This document shows positions 9,293 to 18,505 of a DNA stretch of 64,000 nt, one piece after another. A program made the position numbers and the translations under genes. Under the pieces are notes generated by a model, which saw only the letters and a program-made list of their open reading frames with translations, searched no databases and was not told where the DNA came from. Numbering within the stretch: position 1 is the first letter of the stretch; each line of letters begins with the position of its first letter. This stretch comes from Metallosphaera cuprina Ar-4 (GTDB lineage: Archaea; Thermoproteota; Thermoprotei_A; Sulfolobales; Sulfolobaceae), in the NCBI RefSeq assembly GCF_000204925.1, contig NC_015435.1:1009160-1073159 (forward strand). The letters are read 5' to 3'.

Positions 9293-9654
9293 AAGGAGTA
9301 ATGAATGAACCGGGTAAAAAGGAGTTGCGGTCTTCTCACCTCTCGGTTCCAATGGAGTTGAGATGGTCTAGTTTTCTCAGTTTTTTCAAGGTGAGGACTT
9401 GATTGAATTTAAGCTCTAGTTGCTCCCCTCATCGCCCTCTATGGCCTGAGCCTCAAGTCCTCAGAGTTGGCTCAAATCACGTGAGGTTGGAACTCGCTCT
9501 TGAGGGAGACCTGGGGTCTCGCGGACGAACGCCGCGCAGTTCTCTGAGGGACAGGAAGTGGAGCTCGATTTCCACCGCGTGATGATCTTAACGAGTTTAG
9601 GTAAACTCTAGATAGAGGTTGGAATGAAACGTTGAGGAGGGCCCTGAACGCCGC
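9293..9654. other. Gene-free gap between the type III operon and the CARF gene
   Basis: About 360 bases hold the TATA box of the CARF gene near its left end. Otherwise I see no open frame, hairpin or repeat that I can interpret. Confidence 0.5.
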
Positions 9655-10560
9655 TTAAACTAGCCTCTCCACCTCTATTAGGCTAGGTTGAACCGGGATG
9701 GTCCTCCCCCCGGCCTTGTCTATCGTTAGGAACCCTGGCCTCCTTATCAAGATCGTGGCAGCCCTCCTCTCGAAAACGTTGAGGAGGGAACCTCTGAACC
9801 TGACCGACTCCCAACTGCTCTCTTCATCCCCAGCGAAGTCTAAGAACTTAGAGACGTTCTCCCTGAACTTCTCCGCTCTCACATCGGAGAGTATTTGAAA
9901 GACGTCCAGAGGTTCCCTCACTTCGCCCTCTATGTGTTCCTCGTCTTCAGAGATGTGTTCTCCCTCATTCAGGTTCCAAACGCGTTCGTAACCTGAGGAT
10001 ACGGCAAGGAGCCTCCTCTCGATCTCCCTAACCGTCTCGTCCAGGCCGCTCGCCTCAGGGTTCCTATCGTAGAGCTTATAGGCCTCTAGGTAACCTCTAG
10101 CCAGATCGTTCAGCTCGTTTAGCTCCCTGTCGTTGAGAGAGGAGATGAACCTCTGGTACAGTCCCTCCCCTCTAGATCTGTCCTTGAGGAACAGGTAATC
10201 CGTAGCCTTAAACTGCTTCACCTCCTCGTCCCTTAAGTAACTCATCATCTCCCCTTCGTCCTTGAAGGTCTTTATCACCTTCACTGCCATGTCCAGGACC
10301 CCTATAGAGACGCCCGAGGTGAAGGGAAAGCTCTCGTAATACATGAAGGAGAAACCCAAGCACCTCCTCAGGTCCTCACACCCCTTCGGGACGCTCAGAA
10401 CGTAAGTGACGGGCTCCTCACCTTTCCTGTCCTCTCCAATAACGTAATCCACCCTCGGGTCTGAGGTCTCAACGTACGTGAAGTCCCAAACCTTGAACTG
10501 GTTCTTCCTCAAGGAGAGCGCTAAGGAGTATAAGGTCTCGTGGTACTTATCTAGAAACAT
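9655..10560 (-). CDS. Unknown 301-residue protein, last gene of the type III operon
   Basis: No family is recognised. The protein looks soluble and highly charged, with an acidic stretch (HISEDEEHIEGEVRE) in the second half and no RAMP glycine-rich loop, nuclease motif or membrane helix that I can identify. It starts six bases after the stop of the preceding RAMP gene, so it belongs to the same transcript as Cas10 and the Cas7-like subunits. It may be a lineage-specific subunit or accessory factor of the effector complex. Context is the only support for that. Confidence 0.7.
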   Translation of the reverse strand: MFLDKYHETLYSLALSLRKNQFKVWDFTYVETSDPRVDYVIGEDRKGEEPVTYVLSVPKGCEDLRRCLGFSFMYYESFPFTSGVSIGVLDMAVKVIKTFKDEGEMMSYLRDEEVKQFKATDYLFLKDRSRGEGLYQRFISSLNDRELNELNDLARGYLEAYKLYDRNPEASGLDETVREIERRLLAVSSGYERVWNLNEGEHISEDEEHIEGEVREPLDVFQILSDVRAEKFRENVSKFLDFAGDEESSWESVRFRGSLLNVFERRAATILIRRPGFLTIDKAGGRTIPVQPSLIEVERLV

Positions 10561-10566
10561 AGCCCT

Positions 10567-11373
10567 TCAAGCTAAAAATTTCTGAAGCTTTAACGTTTCC
10601 TGTTCGGTAAGTTTGACCTCCGTGACTAAACTGTCTTTTAGATTTAGAACGGCCCAGGACCTTTTGGACTTACCTGCCCCTATGGGGACTCCGACGTCGA
10701 TGGAGAAACGTAGGGTAGAACGCCAGAGTTCAATCGCTGAGTTTGGGACTCTCCTCATGTTAACCCTCACCCTGACCTGCCTGGGGTAGATCACCTCCTC
10801 TACGAAGAGAGCTTGTTCCTCCGACTTTCTGGTCGCCCTGTTTATCGAGACCTTGTTTACTAGCCCTGACTTAACTTCCTTGTTGGACATGACGCTGTCT
10901 GAGAAAACGAGAGCTCCAGCGAAGTAAGGGGAGCCGTAGAGCCTGTTTAATGGATCTAGATATGAGATTACGATAGGCACTATAGCCTCTTCCAGTTCCT
11001 CTCTTGAAGATCTGTCGAACACCACCTTATCCCTTATTATTGGACCTACTCCTTCCGCCTCCTCCGCAAAGCCAACTTCTTTTAGCTCATCCTCAATCTT
11101 GTTTGTGAGGTCGAAGATCGTCTTCTCATTGAACTCTTTACTCACATCTGGATCTCTTAGGACATTCCTCACCTTCTCAACAACTGAATCGAAGCTCTTC
11201 TCTTTCCTCGCCAGGCTTTGAACCACCTCGGAGGTCCTCCTGAACGCCCCCTTCCACGTGGAGTAAGGAATTATGAACAGATCCCCATACTTGAGCATCT
11301 CCAGCTCGTTCCCGTAGGAGCGTGTACCCACCCTAACTTCGTCCACGTTGAAGATCAGGTCGAAAACCCTCAT
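10567..11373 (-). CDS. RAMP (Cas7-like) protein of the type III complex
   Basis: The 268-residue protein has YSTWKGAFRRT at residues 37-47, the counterpart of the PGSSLKGALR motif of Csm3-type subunits. A C-terminal glycine- and lysine-rich loop, GVPIGAGKSKRSW, lies at about 228-240. These mark a RAMP fold. It lacks the CxxCxxFG motif of the other Cas7-like subunits in this operon, so it is a divergent member, perhaps placed at one end of the backbone like Csm5. Its ATG overlaps the stop of the next upstream gene by four bases, showing translational coupling. Confidence 0.75.
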   Translation of the reverse strand: MRVFDLIFNVDEVRVGTRSYGNELEMLKYGDLFIIPYSTWKGAFRRTSEVVQSLARKEKSFDSVVEKVRNVLRDPDVSKEFNEKTIFDLTNKIEDELKEVGFAEEAEGVGPIIRDKVVFDRSSREELEEAIVPIVISYLDPLNRLYGSPYFAGALVFSDSVMSNKEVKSGLVNKVSINRATRKSEEQALFVEEVIYPRQVRVRVNMRRVPNSAIELWRSTLRFSIDVGVPIGAGKSKRSWAVLNLKDSLVTEVKLTEQETLKLQKFLA

Positions 11374-12371
11374 GTTTTCACCTTATTTAATAGATCATTA
11401 AGGTCTTTAATCTTTATCAACATGTTTAGCCCGGCTGGCCAGAGCTCCTTTAACTCGTACGTTCTCTTCACCTTGATTATCGTCCCCTCGTTTAAGACCC
11501 TTAAGATGGGTTTCAACCCACCTCTCTTTCCCTTATCCCAGGTGTACCAAGAGACGTAAACGCCAGTGGAACCCCTTATCTCCTCACTCTCTATGTAGGT
11601 CTTTCCCATAAAGGAGGGAAGGCAGGGGGTCAGACAGTAACCCACGTCTCCCTCACCTGGTGTCTCAAGGTCAACTTCCCTTACGAACTGGACCTTCCCC
11701 AGTCCTAAGCCCCTCGACGAGTTTCTCCCAACCTTTATCTGCTCTACATTTCCAACGGTATGGAAACCGGCTTTGGAGAGGACCCAAAGCTCATTGAATC
11801 GCTTGACCTCATAGGCGAACAACATGTTTGTCTTGCTCGACCCGGAGGCTTTGCTTATCCCTACGTTCGTTTGCACTAAGGTCTCCATGTTGACTCTCAC
11901 GTATTTGTGAACGGACGAGGTCTTGGAGAACTTTACGATATCGCCAACCTTAGGTTTGAGGTCAGGCACCCTTCTTTCATTGCTACCACTTTTCGGCTCG
12001 GTGCTGCCTCCCTGCAGACACTCCTCATCCTCAATTTTCTCAAGGGCCTCCTTAGTCTCCTTCAAAACCTCACTGTAGCTCGAGTTCCTCCACTTCTCTA
12101 AAGCGTTAGGGATCTCGAAGTAACACCTTATCTTTCTACCCCCCGCTGGGGAGAGCGCATGGGAAGGGGCAGAGCCTATCGGAAAGGCTGGAGAGAAGTG
12201 GAATTCCTCGAGTTCCTCGTCGCTTTTCCCTTTTTGCACTAGAGGGTAAAGGAAGGCTCCCCTTATCGTAGTGCTGGGTATGAAGTCCTTATCGGAGCTG
12301 TAGAAGTTGCCCGCCTTCCTTAGACCCACCGCTGCGTAATCCAGTTTTATTTTGTACAGGTCGAACTTCAT
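11370..12371 (-). CDS. RAMP protein of the type III complex (Csm4/Csm5/Csx10-like)
   Basis: The 333-residue protein has an N-terminal IPSTTIRGAFLYPL (residues 31-44) and a glycine-rich loop GRNSSRGLGLGKVQF in the second half, the RAMP hallmarks. The loop has the G-x-G-x-G form seen in Cas5-like and Csx10-like proteins, so it may cap the crRNA handle. The identity of the cap cannot be settled by eye. It overlaps both neighbours by four bases (ATGA), so it is tightly coupled in the operon. Confidence 0.75.
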   Translation of the reverse strand: MKFDLYKIKLDYAAVGLRKAGNFYSSDKDFIPSTTIRGAFLYPLVQKGKSDEELEEFHFSPAFPIGSAPSHALSPAGGRKIRCYFEIPNALEKWRNSSYSEVLKETKEALEKIEDEECLQGGSTEPKSGSNERRVPDLKPKVGDIVKFSKTSSVHKYVRVNMETLVQTNVGISKASGSSKTNMLFAYEVKRFNELWVLSKAGFHTVGNVEQIKVGRNSSRGLGLGKVQFVREVDLETPGEGDVGYCLTPCLPSFMGKTYIESEEIRGSTGVYVSWYTWDKGKRGGLKPILRVLNEGTIIKVKRTYELKELWPAGLNMLIKIKDLNDLLNKVKT

Positions 12372-13057
12372 AGTCCGTCACCCTCAGTCATCCATGATTT
12401 CAATGCCTTTATGAGCTTCTTCGTTAGTTCACCACAGGAGGTACAGAGTTGATTTTCATCGTTCAATAGTCTCAAGTCCACCATCCCACCTCTTCCAACC
12501 CTATATAACCTCAAGTAGTAAAGGGATAGGAGAACCATAAGCAGATCCTTTTCATCATTTGAGTTTAGTTCTATCCGAAACTTGAACACCGTGCCCGGTC
12601 TGTAGACCTCTTGAGTGAATAGGGATCCCTTCTCTGAAGTTTGCGTACTGTCGTTTATCTTAACTCTAGTGAGGGTGTAGCGCTCAACTTTCTCCAACCT
12701 ATCTGATACTTCGAGGTGAACGCTGACCTTTCCTCTACCCTGCGCGTTGGGGGAGGGAAAGCCGAAGAGCGAACACACGTCACACGTCCCTTTCTTATCA
12801 TTCGCGTGAGCTACGCTTATGAACGCCGGGTCTATCTCCCCACAGGATGTTAACATCTCTTTGTTCTCCTTTCTCAGTTCTTCCTTTAGCTCCTCCTCCC
12901 ACTCCTTGATGGCCAAGTGTAAGGAGGTCCTCATCACTCCCTTTAAAGTCGATCCTGGAAAGATCAACTTAGTCATAGGTATGTCCGCGCTTTCGAGCCC
13001 CGACGTCCCTCCAATCGTGAGGGAGCTCAAGTTCTTTACCTCTACGTTTAGGATCAT
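12368..13057 (-). CDS. Csm3-like Cas7 subunit
   Basis: The 229-residue protein has the Csm3 pattern: an aspartate (D25) in GLESADIPM, then IFPGSTLKGVMRT at 32-44, then CDVCSLFG at 92-99, and a late glycine loop RVGRGGMVDL. In Csm3 the aspartate before the PGS motif cuts target RNA every six bases; D25 is in the matching place, so this subunit is probably catalytic. It should form part of the crRNA-binding backbone. The start overlaps the end of cas10 by four bases. Confidence 0.8.
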   Translation of the reverse strand: MILNVEVKNLSSLTIGGTSGLESADIPMTKLIFPGSTLKGVMRTSLHLAIKEWEEELKEELRKENKEMLTSCGEIDPAFISVAHANDKKGTCDVCSLFGFPSPNAQGRGKVSVHLEVSDRLEKVERYTLTRVKINDSTQTSEKGSLFTQEVYRPGTVFKFRIELNSNDEKDLLMVLLSLYYLRLYRVGRGGMVDLRLLNDENQLCTSCGELTKKLIKALKSWMTEGDGL

Positions 13058-15855
13058 CTTCTCAACCCTCCTCTAAAGGATTTGGAAACGTTAAGCATGT
13101 CCAGAAGCGGGAAGTTACACTCCTCCTGTTTGGTGAGGCAAATGCGTACCTTAGCGTCTCTCAGTAAGAGCTCCATTAAGGAACGAACCTTCTCGTCCTC
13201 GTTCCTAGCCCTCTCCCTGATCATGTAAACTATTAGGAACTTAGGGTCTCCTCCCTTAGATCTGAAGTACTGAGAGACCAAGTCCTCTAAAGTCCTTATC
13301 ACATCCATTACGTGTTCAACCCTCTCTTCGTTAACGCCTTCTGCTGGTGCTTTATCAAGGAGAGATGAGTAGAGCTCTCCCACCGCTTTGTATATTTCCC
13401 TCGTTTCTTCCTCGGATGTTTTGCGGTCCCCTACGTTAAGGATCAGCTTAACCGCTTTCCTCAAGTTGATCTCGTCGTCTCCCTCAAGTTTATTTTTCAC
13501 CCTCAATATCGATTTGTATAGGTTTAGCGTGGTGTCAAAGCTCTCGGGGGTGATGATAGAGGTGGTCAGGGCTATTCCAAGGCTGTTTTCGCTCTTCTCT
13601 CCCCCGATCTTCGCCTTCTCCATGACCTCCTCAACCGATTCGATGGCAAACTGGACAGGATGTTTGGGTTTGATCAGCACTAGACCGCCCTTAAACTTGA
13701 ATTTAGACTTCTCACTGATCTTCTTAATGAAGCTTAACGAGAACGGGACTGAGATCATCCCAGGCATGAAGATCAAACCTTCGTCCCCTCCCAGGTACAT
13801 CACTCCCGACAGTATCCTAGCCGCTAAATGCTTTCCTACCTTATTTGAGTCGGCGCAGATCATGTCCTTTAGAGACCCGTCTGCATCACTTGGGTCAATG
13901 CTGACCAGGTCCTTTAGAGACTCGTAGAACCCTTGCTTTATCGCGTAGTCCATGCTGTAACTTAAGTCTAAGTACATCCCGTAGGTTATCACCCTGGAGT
14001 AAACCTTAGACGCATCGTTAGCGTCGAACTTTAGAACGCCTATGAAAGGTGGATTTATGACGTCCTCGTTAGAGTTATCCTCTGGAGGTTTATTGTATCC
14101 AGAAATGAATTCCATAGCGTACTCATCTACTTTGCCGCTGAAACAGTTTTGTGGTGTTAAGACCGTCCCTCCCACAACGTAAGTTGCCGTCACCTTGTTG
14201 TGAAATCCCTTAAGGTCGGAGATGCTCCTCACCGCAGCGCATCTGGTGCACAGTTTATCATCTCTCTTCACGGCTGGTCTCAGACCGCAGTTTGAACAAA
14301 TTTCTTTAGGCTCGTAACTGTACGCTCTCTCCTCCCACCTCACTTTGGATCTGTCCATCATTTGCTCCTTCAGGTGCTCCCATATCTCATCGTATCTCAC
14401 TGACTTGTATTTCACATCTTTAACTATCATGGGCGTGTGGTAAACGCCGAGCGAAACGTCAAGAGTCGAGAGCAGATCTAAACTCAAGATCTCCTTCTTC
14501 ACCTCCTCAGCGAGGTTTTCATACGATCTGAAAGCTATCATTGCGTGACCTCCGTACCCCGAGAGCAGTGCCTCAAGGGGTAAGTAATTCTTCTTTCCCT
14601 TCTGGGTGATCATGTAATCGATTACAATGAAAGGTAGTGTAGAAACTAAGAAATCGACTAGAAAGCTTGCAGTGGACATGTCCTTAAGCTTAGGGAAGGA
14701 TGATATGAACTTCTGGATTCCCAAGAAGTCTATGTACATCAAGGTTAAAACGGGACTCCCCTTGGGTTGAGCCGTTTTAGTCTTCTCCGACTTTGAGGAG
14801 ATCCTATCGTACAGTTTATCGTACAACATAGTGGTTAGCTCTTTATACTCATTTTCTTTGAGTTCATCGAAGCAATCGTATTGACGTGGTTTGTCGTAAC
14901 ACTCGGGCAAGTCCGACTTGCCTTTTTCTTCCAGCCACCTTTTTACATCTTGATCGTTGTTTAGTATGTCTTTCACAAGATCAGATAACCTATCTATAGA
15001 GGCTGCCAAGTCATCAGCTTCGTCTAGGTAACCACCACCCTGATGATGACTGCTAGCCTTCCCTCTAGCGTGTTCTAGCTGATTTAAAAAGTCACTGTGG
15101 ATATCGTTTTTAACCTTATTAAGAATGTTATTGAAGAATTCATTGGTTCCCTGCACGTGCTCTTTGTAGTTTTTAACTTTGCCTATATCGTGAAGAACTG
15201 CAGCTAACCTAATGGCTGGTAAATCGTAACTATCCTCTTGAATACCCCAGGCTATCAGGGAGGTCAAGGTCATGTGAGATAGGACCGAGCTCAGGTTATA
15301 CCCAGGCCTTGTGTCCGCCGGAACGTTCTTCAAGCTCTCGTAGATCTCAGCTAGACTCTCTCTGAACTCCTTGGAGTATATGTAGGATAGGATATCGTTT
15401 AAGGCTCTGTTCTCACTTGAGTTCTCTTCCTCACCTGTTATTAAATTCAAAACGTTCTCTAGTGAGTTCTCGCCCTCACTTAGGTCCGTCTTCTTAAGTC
15501 TGCTATAGATTTTCCCGCTAAGATCAGGATCTAAGTGTCTCTTTAAGACGTAAGTTATCAAATAGTTGAAACTGTTGAGGATGGGCTCGTTTCCTCTCTC
15601 GTTAGCTTTTGACTCAGACAGGTTAACGTAACCTATCATCATTGGGAAATTGAATATCCCCACAACGAGCTCTGAGAGGATCTTTAGCTTAATGTTCTGA
15701 TCTATAGGTTTATCGTCAAGTTGTATCTTATCAACTCTTTTTATTAACTCGATGAAGATATTTTCTATCTTATCCACAATTTCGTTCATATTCTCCGGTT
15801 TCTCATCGTTTATTACTATGACGTCTTTTTCAACTGGAGAGAATATACCTCTCAT
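13054..15855 (-). CDS. cas10: Cas10, large subunit of the type III effector, GGDE variant
   Basis: The 933-residue protein has an HD motif HDIGK (residues 222-226) and a first palm domain with FLGIQKFISSFPKL from about 377. A zinc finger uses C520, C523, C536 and C539. The second palm has KFDANDASK near 610 and the loop YLGGDEGLIF with GGDE at 689-692. Cas10 makes cyclic oligoadenylates when target RNA is bound, normally with a GGDD motif, and the HD domain can cut DNA. Here the last acidic residue is glutamate, a conservative change whose effect is unknown. CARF proteins at 8726 and 30857 suggest that signalling is still in use. An AGAGG sequence precedes the ATG. Confidence 0.92.
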   Translation of the reverse strand: MRGIFSPVEKDVIVINDEKPENMNEIVDKIENIFIELIKRVDKIQLDDKPIDQNIKLKILSELVVGIFNFPMMIGYVNLSESKANERGNEPILNSFNYLITYVLKRHLDPDLSGKIYSRLKKTDLSEGENSLENVLNLITGEEENSSENRALNDILSYIYSKEFRESLAEIYESLKNVPADTRPGYNLSSVLSHMTLTSLIAWGIQEDSYDLPAIRLAAVLHDIGKVKNYKEHVQGTNEFFNNILNKVKNDIHSDFLNQLEHARGKASSHHQGGGYLDEADDLAASIDRLSDLVKDILNNDQDVKRWLEEKGKSDLPECYDKPRQYDCFDELKENEYKELTTMLYDKLYDRISSKSEKTKTAQPKGSPVLTLMYIDFLGIQKFISSFPKLKDMSTASFLVDFLVSTLPFIVIDYMITQKGKKNYLPLEALLSGYGGHAMIAFRSYENLAEEVKKEILSLDLLSTLDVSLGVYHTPMIVKDVKYKSVRYDEIWEHLKEQMMDRSKVRWEERAYSYEPKEICSNCGLRPAVKRDDKLCTRCAAVRSISDLKGFHNKVTATYVVGGTVLTPQNCFSGKVDEYAMEFISGYNKPPEDNSNEDVINPPFIGVLKFDANDASKVYSRVITYGMYLDLSYSMDYAIKQGFYESLKDLVSIDPSDADGSLKDMICADSNKVGKHLAARILSGVMYLGGDEGLIFMPGMISVPFSLSFIKKISEKSKFKFKGGLVLIKPKHPVQFAIESVEEVMEKAKIGGEKSENSLGIALTTSIITPESFDTTLNLYKSILRVKNKLEGDDEINLRKAVKLILNVGDRKTSEEETREIYKAVGELYSSLLDKAPAEGVNEERVEHVMDVIRTLEDLVSQYFRSKGGDPKFLIVYMIRERARNEDEKVRSLMELLLRDAKVRICLTKQEECNFPLLDMLNVSKSFRGGLRR

Positions 15856-15861
15856 CCTCTA

Positions 15862-15996
15862 TCACCCGTGCTTTTCACCTTCGCTCTCTATTTTGACCAA
15901 TTCACCATTTTTCTTTATCAAGTGATCTCCCTTCTTGCACTCTTCGTCCTTGAGTATTGAAAGGGACCTCGAGAAGCAGATCGTCAAGTTACTCAC
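15862..15996 (-). CDS. Small 44-residue protein between a RAMP gene and cas10
   Basis: A longer frame runs back to 16065, but a GTG at 15996 has GGGAGGA six bases upstream and follows the stop of the preceding gene by only 13 bases, so I choose the short form. The product starts MSNLTICFSRSL and has a lysine- and glutamate-rich end. It ends six bases before the cas10 ATG, so it lies within the operon and is probably translated. No family is recognised. It may be a small structural subunit or a remnant of a lost gene. Confidence 0.5.
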   Translation of the reverse strand: MSNLTICFSRSLSILKDEECKKGDHLIKKNGELVKIESEGEKHG

Positions 15997-16009
15997 TTCC
16001 AGTCCTCCC

Positions 16010-16897
16010 TTATATCTTTGGTTTATACTTTGAAACGAAATCTTTGATATTCTTACAAACGTCACTATTATTTTTTATTTTAAACCTTACTCTACCAAAG
16101 TTCTGATTTCTGTACTTGAATCTTCCGAGAAGGATGTCCCTATACTCCTCCTCATCGTTTTTGCACCTAATTCCCATACCGTAGTAAACTGCACCCTTAT
16201 CTATTCCGTTACCACGAATTACAATAAAACCCTCAAATACTGCACCTTTTTTAACCAACTCGTACTCTCCCCCTTTTTTCTTCGTTTCGAAATCTTCATT
16301 ACCGATTTTCTCAGAGACTACATAAGAGTTAGGGTCTGAAGTGAGGATGGCGTCGGAGAACGATACCCTGCTCGCCAAACCCGTGTTACCAAAGAGGTCG
16401 CAAACTAGGCAGATTTCACCTTTATTAAATGAATCTTCAGAGAAGTCCTCCGATCTCCCTTGTTCATTAGGATTGAATGTTCTATTATATTTTTTACTAT
16501 ACTCTGATTTTTTATTCTGTCCTGAGGACGTGTCGGTGACAATATGGCAGGTGTTGTTTAAGGACTCTTCCAATCTAGCCCTCACCGCTCCCTTGATCGT
16601 TCCTCCAGGGATAACATACTTATCACCTGCCCTGGAAAAGGCCTGTTTAATTAAAATGGCGTTGTCTAAATTGTTAAATACCCTTTTATTATTGCTCAAA
16701 AAGCCAGTTATTATATCATTAGCTAGTTTACTCCCGGCAGTGAGTTTATTTTTATTTATGATCTCTATTTCCTTACCTCTCCCCACGTGTAGGAATTTTG
16801 ACATGACCGTTATTGTATATTCTATAATCTCAGGGAAATGTTCGTTTCTAGGAGTAAATTTTCCGCTATTTTCATTTTGGGAATCGAACCCGTTCAT
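16010..16897 (-). CDS. Csm3-like Cas7 subunit with N-terminal extension
   Basis: The 295-residue RAMP has DNAILIK at about 78-84, where D78 matches the catalytic aspartate of Csm3. VIPGGTIKGAVRARLEE follows at about 95-111, then CLVCDLFG, and the late loop FKYRNQNFGRVRF is poor in glycine compared with other family members. The first 25 residues are an extra polar segment. It starts three bases after the stop of the next RAMP gene and should be one of several different backbone subunits of this complex. The gene is more AT-rich than those at the other end of the operon. Confidence 0.78.
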   Translation of the reverse strand: MNGFDSQNENSGKFTPRNEHFPEIIEYTITVMSKFLHVGRGKEIEIINKNKLTAGSKLANDIITGFLSNNKRVFNNLDNAILIKQAFSRAGDKYVIPGGTIKGAVRARLEESLNNTCHIVTDTSSGQNKKSEYSKKYNRTFNPNEQGRSEDFSEDSFNKGEICLVCDLFGNTGLASRVSFSDAILTSDPNSYVVSEKIGNEDFETKKKGGEYELVKKGAVFEGFIVIRGNGIDKGAVYYGMGIRCKNDEEEYRDILLGRFKYRNQNFGRVRFKIKNNSDVCKNIKDFVSKYKPKI

Positions 16898-16899
16898 CC

Positions 16900-17709
16900 T
16901 TAATTACCTCGTTCTGAAGCCTTGTACTTTTCAAATAATCTAATCCACTCTGCTCTTACTTTGTCACTTATATTAACCCCTATATCTGAGTCAACTGGAC
17001 TATCCCAACTTCCTTTCTTTAACGTCATTGTTAAGTTCTTAAAAGAGATGAAACCGAAACCTCTGCTCTTATTACCTCCAATCTGAAACAGGTGGTTATT
17101 TATTCTCTCCATGACCTCTAGAAGATAACCCAGTGCGTAGTTGGGCAAGTTATATGTGTAGAGAGTGAAGTTGAAGGTAGATCCCGGCTCTACGTACTCG
17201 AGTGTAACTAGTGCTCCACTTGATACGGAACCTGTTTTCCTGTTTATTGCTATCATAGGCCTGGTTCCTAGTTTGTAGTTTTTAGCTAGAGAGTCCATGA
17301 ATCTAGTTTGTCCTATAATGGATTGCGTGCCGAATATCTTACAGTTTAAGCAAGTGTTATGAAACACTAATTTCACGGCGTTCTCTATATCCATATTAGC
17401 TAAGTATTCATTAAGATCATTATATTTTTTAGATTTTGAAAGACAATTTTCATCACTCAGACCGGGACATACCTCAATTCCTTTATGCTTAGCTATGATT
17501 TCACCCGCAGATCTAAACATTCCCTTCCATGAGCTACCAGGAATTATTGGAACTCCATCAACGTTCTTAATCACTTCCTTGACACGACCCTTACCTCCTT
17601 CACTGATAAGTAGCGGAGAATCGGCCACAACCTCTGCCTTGAACTCTACTATTCTCATTATTATGTCCTTTCTAACTATTAGGTAATTCATCAAATTATT
17701 GCTGCTCAT
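16900..17709 (-). CDS. Csm3-like Cas7 subunit, catalytic aspartate apparently absent
   Basis: The protein has IIPGSSWKGMFRSAGE, then CLNCKIFG, then IGGNKSRGFGFISF, the three signatures of Csm3-type RAMPs. Aligned by eye to its neighbour at 17723, the position of the target-RNA-cutting aspartate is a lysine in RVKEVIKN. This copy may therefore bind crRNA without cutting. GGAGGAG lies seven bases before the ATG at 17709, which fixes the start. A second in-frame ATG at 17658 (MRIVEFKAEVV) would remove an 18-residue extension. Confidence 0.78.
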   Translation of the reverse strand: MSSNNLMNYLIVRKDIIMRIVEFKAEVVADSPLLISEGGKGRVKEVIKNVDGVPIIPGSSWKGMFRSAGEIIAKHKGIEVCPGLSDENCLSKSKKYNDLNEYLANMDIENAVKLVFHNTCLNCKIFGTQSIIGQTRFMDSLAKNYKLGTRPMIAINRKTGSVSSGALVTLEYVEPGSTFNFTLYTYNLPNYALGYLLEVMERINNHLFQIGGNKSRGFGFISFKNLTMTLKKGSWDSPVDSDIGVNISDKVRAEWIRLFEKYKASERGN

Positions 17710-17722
17710 CAATTTTCTCCTC

Positions 17723-18505
17723 CTATCCTTTATTAATTACCTCTTTAAACTCCATATCAACCCACTCTCCTTTATCTGCTTTATAAGACCTTATCTTGGG
17801 CTGCTCTAGCTTAATGAAACCTGCACCTACGCTTTTCCTACCTCCTATGAAAATCCCCTCAGTTAAGGACCTCAAAACGAAGACGATTCCCTTCCTCACC
17901 TGTTTCCTCCAATCATCGTCTTCTTTCTCCAAGTTAACGTTGTAAATCAGGGACTTAAACTTGAACTTAGCCCCAGGGGAGATATAGTCAAAGGTGAACA
18001 GACTACCCGGGTTCTGGCCTCCAAACACCCTGTTTATTGCCACGGACGTGTAGTTTTCTATCTTAAAGTTGCCTTCGACTTCTGCGTCAAATACATACAT
18101 CCTTGCAGAAACGTCTATGTAACCGAAGATTATGCAGGGAATGCAAAAGTAGCCATCCTTATCAGGTCCAGGACAGCTGGTGAGGTCCTGTAAGTCATTG
18201 TTGTGTTCTGCTTTTTTAATGTCCTGTTGAGTGTAAACTTTCTTGTACTTTTCTTCACTAAAAAGGTTATCCACGTTAGCTTCCAAAAGTGACCTAAGGG
18301 CTCCCTTTAGGCTGCTCCCTGGAATGTATGGTTTATCGTTTCTCCTTATTATTGGATTGTCAGAAGTCTCCATAAAAGATGAGGAAGCCTTTCCTGATCC
18401 TATCCTCAACCGAGTTTCGTTCACTAAATAACCAGTTATCTCGTAAACTGACCTGATTGAGTCCAGATCGTAACAAACACGTTTAGTCGAACTCATGATG
18501 ATCAA
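17723..18505 (-). CDS. Csm3-like Cas7 subunit
   Basis: This is the most typical Csm3-like member here. SDNPIIRRNDKPYIPGSSLKG carries the catalytic aspartate and the PGSS motif, CIPCIIFG follows, and the late loop IGGRKSVGAGFIKL is complete. It probably forms the catalytic backbone that cuts target RNA. Translation may start at a TTG overlapping the stop of the upstream gene (18505) or at an ATG three codons later (18496). The AT-rich composition is shared with the next four genes upstream and downstream. Confidence 0.82.
   Translation of the reverse strand: MIIMSSTKRVCYDLDSIRSVYEITGYLVNETRLRIGSGKASSSFMETSDNPIIRRNDKPYIPGSSLKGALRSLLEANVDNLFSEEKYKKVYTQQDIKKAEHNNDLQDLTSCPGPDKDGYFCIPCIIFGYIDVSARMYVFDAEVEGNFKIENYTSVAINRVFGGQNPGSLFTFDYISPGAKFKFKSLIYNVNLEKEDDDWRKQVRKGIVFVLRSLTEGIFIGGRKSVGAGFIKLEQPKIRSYKADKGEWVDMEFKEVINKG

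Noticed and set aside
15997-16065. Upstream extension of the small protein before cas10
   Set aside because: It overlaps the preceding RAMP gene by 56 bases, whereas GTG 15996 has its own ribosome-binding site.
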